From Selenomonas sp. (GTDB taxonomy: Bacteria; Bacillota_C; Negativicutes; Selenomonadales; Selenomonadaceae), in the NCBI RefSeq assembly GCF_024693525.1, contig NZ_JAILKR010000009.1:1-8477 (forward strand): a DNA stretch of 8,477 bases, read 5' to 3'. Below are positions 5,197 to 8,477 of this stretch, one piece after another (within the stretch, counting starts at the first letter, position 1; each line of letters opens with the position of its first letter). A program made the position numbers and the translations under genes. Below the pieces are notes generated by a model that was not told the DNA's origin, did no database searches, and was given only the letters and a program-made list of their open reading frames with translations.

Positions 5197-6327
5197 TCAG
5201 TCAGCGTCATTGACCACAAAGCGATATTTCCCTTTTCCTAAGCCGTGTACACTTTCCAGCAACTCTAAAGCCTGCATTTTCTTTATCAAGTCTGTTGCCG
5301 GACGAGCCGTGATTGGCAATACACTCACCACATCACCACGACCAAATATCTTTTCATTGCCAAAAGTCTTATACAGGGTGATTATATTATTTTGGGTCTT
5401 TATATTGACTTTGGCTGTCTCTAATCTGGCGGATAGGCTATTTTTTACCCCAATGTGCTGTTCAATGTGCTGTTTTGGAAGCGAATGTGCTGTTTCTTCC
5501 TTCCAACCCACATGCAAATAGCGATTTTTCAGCACATTGGACTCACCCAATAGCAAGTTACGCAAGAATTTTTCCAGATAATCTATGGTCTCGTGAACGC
5601 CTGCCTGCAAATTGTTATAATTCGCCCGCACCAAAGCGTTGCGAAAGTACCACGAGTTGGCTGCAAAAATATCATTTGCAGCATCAAATCCCAGACTCCG
5701 CAAATATTTGATGAAAAACACCGCCGTTGTCCGCGTATTACCTTCACCAAACACATGAATTTGCCAGAGACGGGCCACGAATTTAGCCAGATGCTTGATG
5801 ATTTCGCTCATTCCCAAACCTTCGTAACTAAAATCCCGTTCGATACGAAAATCATAATCCAAGGTGGCATTCAACTCCAATGCACCGCCATAAGTCACCG
5901 AAGCACCATTCAGCACCCACTCTTTTTTCGTTATATTGTAATCACGAATTTTGCCTGCATGAGAATACACCCCAGTAAAAAGCCGCTGATGAATCGCAAT
6001 ATACTGCGCTGGCGAAAAAACAAAAGAGTCCTCCGCCAGAATTTCCGTTATCCTTGCAGCTACCTTATCTGCTTCTTCTGTCCGCTCCGGCTCACTTTTT
6101 GCTCTATCCTGTTTGTAATAGCTGTCAATAAGCTGTTTGGCCTCACCAATACTGATGCGCCCCTCGATATTATCCTGTGCAGTTTTCAGCAAATAAGCGG
6201 ATGTTTGCAGGTTATCGACCTTTTGCAAGCCAATAGCCGTCTGCCATGCGTAAGCCTTCGCTGCCTTGTCAGGCTCACCAGATTCATAATAACTGGCAAA
6301 AGGGTCCTTGTGTTCCAAATCGTCCAT
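5197..6327 (-). CDS. Fic-domain protein encoded between hsdM and hsdS
   Basis: This 376-residue protein carries a Fic domain. Such enzymes usually transfer AMP (or another phosphate-linked group) from a nucleotide to a hydroxyl of a target protein. The active-site loop is H191-V-F-G-E-G-N-T-R199, with catalytic His, acidic E195, G196-N197 and R199 kept, but Val replaces the usual Pro after His and Thr stands where Gly is common. Upstream, residues 51-57 (QDNIEGR) resemble the class II inhibitory helix (S/T)xxxE(G/N), with Gln in place of Ser/Thr. Residues about 310-372 look like a winged helix (ITLYKTFGNEKIFGR...LLESV). The ATG at 6327 is one base after the hsdM stop, with AGGAGG (6334-6339) inside the hsdM end, implying translational coupling. 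Fic genes within hsd operons are known, but their role is unclear. It could be an effector, a regulator or an addiction component. Confidence 0.92.
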   Translation of the reverse strand: MDDLEHKDPFASYYESGEPDKAAKAYAWQTAIGLQKVDNLQTSAYLLKTAQDNIEGRISIGEAKQLIDSYYKQDRAKSEPERTEEADKVAARITEILAEDSFVFSPAQYIAIHQRLFTGVYSHAGKIRDYNITKKEWVLNGASVTYGGALELNATLDYDFRIERDFSYEGLGMSEIIKHLAKFVARLWQIHVFGEGNTRTTAVFFIKYLRSLGFDAANDIFAANSWYFRNALVRANYNNLQAGVHETIDYLEKFLRNLLLGESNVLKNRYLHVGWKEETAHSLPKQHIEQHIGVKNSLSARLETAKVNIKTQNNIITLYKTFGNEKIFGRGDVVSVLPITARPATDLIKKMQALELLESVHGLGKGKYRFVVNDAD

Positions 6328-6328
6328 T

Positions 6329-7942
6329 TCAGCCCTCCTGCAATATCTGAATGAAGTCCGCCAGAGCTTCTTCCGTTTCCTTATCCTGACATGTCAAAGT
6401 ATTTGACATGTCAAGCAGCTCATGTGTTACCTGCTTAATGTCAAAGTCAATCGACTGGATATTGGCACAGACAGCTTTAAGGTCAACTTCCGGCTCGGGT
6501 TCGCTGGTATCCACATAGCGGGGAATATTGAGGTTGTAGTCATTTTCCTTGATTTCTTCAAAGGTGGCCAGATGGGCAAACTTGTCCATATCCTTGCGCT
6601 CATTATAAGCCGCCAAAATCTTGTCAATATGCTCCGCATCCATGAAGTTCTGCGCCTTTTCCTTGCGGAACTCCTTTGACGCGTCAATAAAGAGCACATC
6701 GCGGCTCACATGGTCTTTTTTCAGCACGATAATGCAGGTCGGTATGCCCGTGCTGAAGAAAATCCCCGCAGGCAGGCCGATAACGGCGTAAATATTGCCA
6801 TCTTCCAGCAGGTGCTTGCGGATTGTCCCCTCTGCCGCCCCGCGGAACAATACACCATGAGGCAGGATAATGCCCATGGTGCCATTTTCCTTCAGATGAT
6901 AAAAGCCATGAAGCAGGAAGGCAAAATCCGCCTTTGACTTCGGCGCGAGCTTCTCATACCGCTGGAACCGCGGGTCAGTCAAAAAGCCTGCCGCCGCGCT
7001 CCAATGCTGGCTATACGGCGGATTCATGCACACACCATCATAGTTCGTCGGCTCCTCCGTCGGCCAGTCAGCCCCCAGGGTATCGCCATTGCGGAAATGC
7101 TGATACTGGAACGGCACATTATGCAAAATCATATTCATGCGGGCCAAGTTGTAGGTGGTATGAGAGATTTCCTGCCCAAAGAACTGGATGCCATTGCGGC
7201 AGTCCTCGTTGATATAACTGCGGGCATGCAACAGCAAAGAACCAGACCCCATGCACGGATCATAAATGGAAAAAGCAGGTTCCCCCTCCTTGTCTTTCGT
7301 CACAATGCGTGTGATAAGCTCCGAAACCGCCTGTGGCGTATAGAACTCTCCCGCCTTCTTGCCCGAGCCAGCAGCAAACTGGCCAATCAAAAACTCATAC
7401 GCATCGCCAAGCGCATCCGCGCCATACTGCGTAAAATCAATATGCGCCAGCTCCTTCATCACATCCGAAAGCATCGCATTGCGCTTTGCCGGCGTGGTGC
7501 CAAGGCTTTTGGAATCAATATCAAAATCCTCGAACAGGTCTTCATAGAGCTTCTGCCCACGGATGGCCTCGCCGCCCTGCTCAATATCCCGCATGGCCTG
7601 ACGCAAATGGTCGGTAGTAAACGTCTTGTTGTTGATTTCATTATATAAAGCCGTAAAAGTATACTGCGGCTCAATCGCAAAGCTGTAATTTTCCTCCAGC
7701 TCCGCCTTCAAATCCTCCCAATCCTCACTCTGCCGCGCTTCCTCATAAAGCTGCTGCGCCTCATCCAAACTCTCCGGCTTACGATCCTCCAGCAGGTCAA
7801 CCACAGCATAAAGCTGACGGTCAGACAGATACTTATAGAAAATCATGCCGAGCAAATAATCCTTATATTCATCCGCACTCATCGTGCTGCGCATAACATT
7901 AGCCGCATTCCAAAGCGCCTGATTCAATTCCTGTGATGCCAT
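6329..7942 (-). CDS. hsdM: Type I restriction-modification methyltransferase subunit (HsdM)
   Basis: HsdM transfers a methyl group from S-adenosylmethionine to the N6 of adenine in the site chosen by HsdS, protecting the host DNA. The 537-residue protein has the typical N-terminal helical domain (LNQALWNAANVMRS... YKDYLLGMIFYKYLSDR, 6-42), the GEFYTPQAV segment (198-206), SAM-binding motif I DPCMGSGSLL (228-237) and the catalytic NPPY (307-310). The C-terminal helical tail (about 485-537) should contact HsdS. The length is normal. The start at 7942 follows an AAGGGATGAT stretch and fits the family N-terminus. It is the first gene of the unit hsdM-fic-hsdS and has its own promoter at 7995-8023. 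Confidence 0.97.
   Translation of the reverse strand: MASQELNQALWNAANVMRSTMSADEYKDYLLGMIFYKYLSDRQLYAVVDLLEDRKPESLDEAQQLYEEARQSEDWEDLKAELEENYSFAIEPQYTFTALYNEINNKTFTTDHLRQAMRDIEQGGEAIRGQKLYEDLFEDFDIDSKSLGTTPAKRNAMLSDVMKELAHIDFTQYGADALGDAYEFLIGQFAAGSGKKAGEFYTPQAVSELITRIVTKDKEGEPAFSIYDPCMGSGSLLLHARSYINEDCRNGIQFFGQEISHTTYNLARMNMILHNVPFQYQHFRNGDTLGADWPTEEPTNYDGVCMNPPYSQHWSAAAGFLTDPRFQRYEKLAPKSKADFAFLLHGFYHLKENGTMGIILPHGVLFRGAAEGTIRKHLLEDGNIYAVIGLPAGIFFSTGIPTCIIVLKKDHVSRDVLFIDASKEFRKEKAQNFMDAEHIDKILAAYNERKDMDKFAHLATFEEIKENDYNLNIPRYVDTSEPEPEVDLKAVCANIQSIDFDIKQVTHELLDMSNTLTCQDKETEEALADFIQILQEG
6386..6414. promoter_or_regulatory. Tandem palindromes inside the 3' end of hsdM
   Basis: TTGACATGTCAA (6403-6414) is a perfect 12-bp palindrome. 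TGACATGTCA (6387-6396), 10 bp perfect, lies with its centre 17 bases away. They are within codons 511-519 of hsdM, about 60-85 bases upstream of the fic ATG. The intergenic palindrome at 5150-5161 differs from the first by one base. No matching -10 sits at a suitable distance, so an operator or recombination-type site is more likely than a promoter, and chance cannot be excluded. Confidence 0.3.
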
Positions 7943-7994
7943 ATCTCTATCATCCCTTGCCTTAATTAATCAGAATCTTGTACCATTGGCATCT

Positions 7995-8023
7995 ATTATA
8001 CTAGATTTATTCTTGGTTTTCAA
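7995..8023 (-). promoter_or_regulatory. Promoter of the hsdM-fic-hsdS operon
   Basis: On the minus strand TTGAAA (8018-8023) and TATAAT (7995-8000) are separated by 17 bases. The predicted start near 7988 gives a leader of about 45 bases to the hsdM ATG (7942). The leader contains TTAATTAA and an AAGGGATGAT stretch that can serve as ribosome binding site. The promoter follows directly on the terminator at 8023-8067, so the operon is insulated from the upstream DUF1848 gene. Confidence 0.8.
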
Positions 8024-8067
8024 AAAGGCGATAGCTTCCGTTCCTTAGCGGATGGCTATCGCCTTTT
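8023..8067. terminator. Bidirectional terminator upstream of the hsdM promoter
   Basis: The perfect 13-bp arms AAAAGGCGATAGC (8023-8035) and GCTATCGCCTTTT (8055-8067) have a 19-base interior that can form a further TCCG/CGGA stem (8037-8040 and 8049-8052). On the minus strand the stem ends in CGCCTTTTTG, a good U-tract for stopping transcription coming from the DUF1848 gene. The plus-strand side also ends in TTTT. Confidence 0.85.
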
Positions 8068-8229
8068 GTTATGCTCACATATAGCTTCAATAATCAGCTC
8101 CTGTATTTCACCGCTATTTCACCGCCAATCACCGCCATTTTTCTCCGAACTTTCTCCGAACTTCTCCGAACTATTATCTTTAAGCGACATCTTGAGCGTC
8201 ACCTTAGGCGTCACCTTGAGCGTCGCCAT
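8056..8229 (-). pseudogene. Relic of a repeat-linker regulator gene tail
   Basis: In one minus frame from 8229 the sequence reads a repetitive peptide, TLKVTPKVTLKMSLK, then SSEKFGESSEKNGGDWR, a stop (8119-8121), then in the same frame NSGEIQELIIEAICEHNKRR and a stop at 8056-8058. Such VTLK and EKFGE repeats followed by a helix that opens a winged-helix domain are typical of the C-terminal linker of AlbA_2/ATP-binding type transcriptional regulators in Firmicutes, as I recall the family. The DNA-binding end and everything before the repeats are absent, and no ribosome binding site precedes ATG 8229. I read it as a decayed gene fragment. Low-complexity DNA that mimics such a linker is the alternative. 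Confidence 0.4.
8104..8225. repeat. Cluster of three short tandem-repeat families
   Basis: Three adjacent blocks are visible. TATTTCACCGC occurs twice exactly (8104-8114, 8115-8125), with a third degenerate AATCACCGCC (8127-8136). TTCTCCGAAC occurs three times (8141-8150, 8152-8161, 8162-8171). A 12-base unit follows, GACATCTTGAGC, GTCACCTTAGGC, GTCACCTTGAGC (8186-8221), plus a partial fourth unit. The last block covers the end of the DUF1848 frame. Slippage could alter its length. Confidence 0.85.
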
Positions 8230-8477
8230 GCACGGTAATCTTCTCATCCCCCATTAACATACCGCCCAACATCGTTGCTGCGGGCGTATGCGCTTCAAAG
8301 CCCTTTTGCGCCTTTTCCATGCTGGCGTTGGCGTAGCAGTAACGGCAGCCGTGGATGCAGGTATCGTACTGGCCGATGTCAAAGCTTTCCACGCAGTTGC
8401 AGAGCGGGCGCTGGCTCTTGGCTTTGCCGGCCTTAACGGGCCTGCCGGTGATGCGTTCAATAAGTGCGCCGTCGATG
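8204..8477 (-). CDS. DUF1848 family protein, C-terminal part (runs off the right edge)
   Basis: The frame enters from the right edge and stops with TAA at 8204-8206, leaving 91 residues. It shows the cysteine-rich signature of DUF1848 proteins, C-N-C-V-E-S-F-DIGQYDTCIHGCRYCYAN, with five cysteines spaced CxC, then C, C and C, suggestive of a metal or iron-sulfur site. The biochemical function of the family is not known to me. The end, KITVHGDAQGDA, is encoded by the 12-base tandem repeats (8186-8225), and family members normally end differently, so the last residues were probably replaced by fusion to the repeat tract. The gene is separated from hsdM by the terminator at 8023-8067. Confidence 0.85.
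   Translation of the reverse strand, partial: IDGALIERITGRPVKAGKAKSQRPLCNCVESFDIGQYDTCIHGCRYCYANASMEKAQKGFEAHTPAATMLGGMLMGDEKITVHGDAQGDA

Noticed and set aside
5593..6354. A 253-codon open frame on the plus strand, antisense to fic
   Set aside because: It is opposite the Fic protein with its intact motif, and shows no ribosome binding site or recognisable domain. The same holds for 7004-7648 opposite hsdM.
6386..6414. An internal fic promoter using the TTGACA hexamers in the hsdM 3' end
   Set aside because: No acceptable -10 hexamer is found 16-18 bases downstream of either TTGACA.
8104..8225. Short direct repeats considered as a CRISPR array
   Set aside because: Units are 10-12 bases with no unique spacers, and three different repeat families are adjacent. 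This is tandem repetition, not an array.

Overview
The window carries a type I restriction-modification locus on the minus strand, read from right to left. It looks like a mid-GC Firmicute. A Negativicute such as a Selenomonas or Mitsuokella relative is my low-confidence guess, based on the style of the proteins (DUF1848, hsd proteins, small membrane toxin), strong AGGAGG-type ribosome binding sites and TATAAT promoters. No rRNA or other taxonomic marker is present.

Layout: positions 1-131 hold the C-terminal tail of an unidentified membrane protein on the plus strand. It converges on hsdR, and a perfect bidirectional terminator (201-238) separates the two. hsdR (restriction/translocase subunit, about 243-3275) is the last gene of the restriction locus. 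Upstream of it, 3300-3690 holds a compact element that I read as a type I toxin-antitoxin module. It has a 31-residue membrane peptide gene (3426-3521, minus), its own TATAAT promoter, a ribosome binding site folded into a hairpin, and a convergent plus-strand promoter whose short RNA would overlap the 3' end of the toxin mRNA at a shared bidirectional terminator. Next come a truncated DUF1016-type gene (3725-3922), hsdS (specificity subunit with two target-recognition domains, 3944-5089), a Fic-domain gene (5197-6327) and hsdM (N6-adenine methyltransferase, 6329-7942). hsdM has a clear promoter (TTGAAA, 17 nt, TATAAT) just downstream of a strong terminator. The right edge holds the C-terminus of a DUF1848 protein (8204-8477). 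Its tail runs into a tract of short tandem repeats that appears to be the relic of an unrelated regulator gene.

How it works together: hsdM-fic-hsdS (with the DUF1016 remnant) form one transcription unit. hsdM and fic are separated by one base and share a ribosome binding site region, so they are probably translationally coupled. HsdM and HsdS would make the modification enzyme, and HsdR, from a separate promoter, would complete the nuclease. The putative antitoxin-RNA promoter lies head-over-head with the putative hsdR promoter, so the toxin module and the nuclease subunit may be linked in expression. The Fic protein keeps its catalytic histidine but has an unusual active-site loop and a degenerate inhibitory motif. 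It may be an accessory defence effector or regulator of the RM system.

The most interesting parts are the toxin-antitoxin element set between the modification genes and hsdR, and the repeated TTGAC-NN-GTCAA palindromes on both sides of fic.
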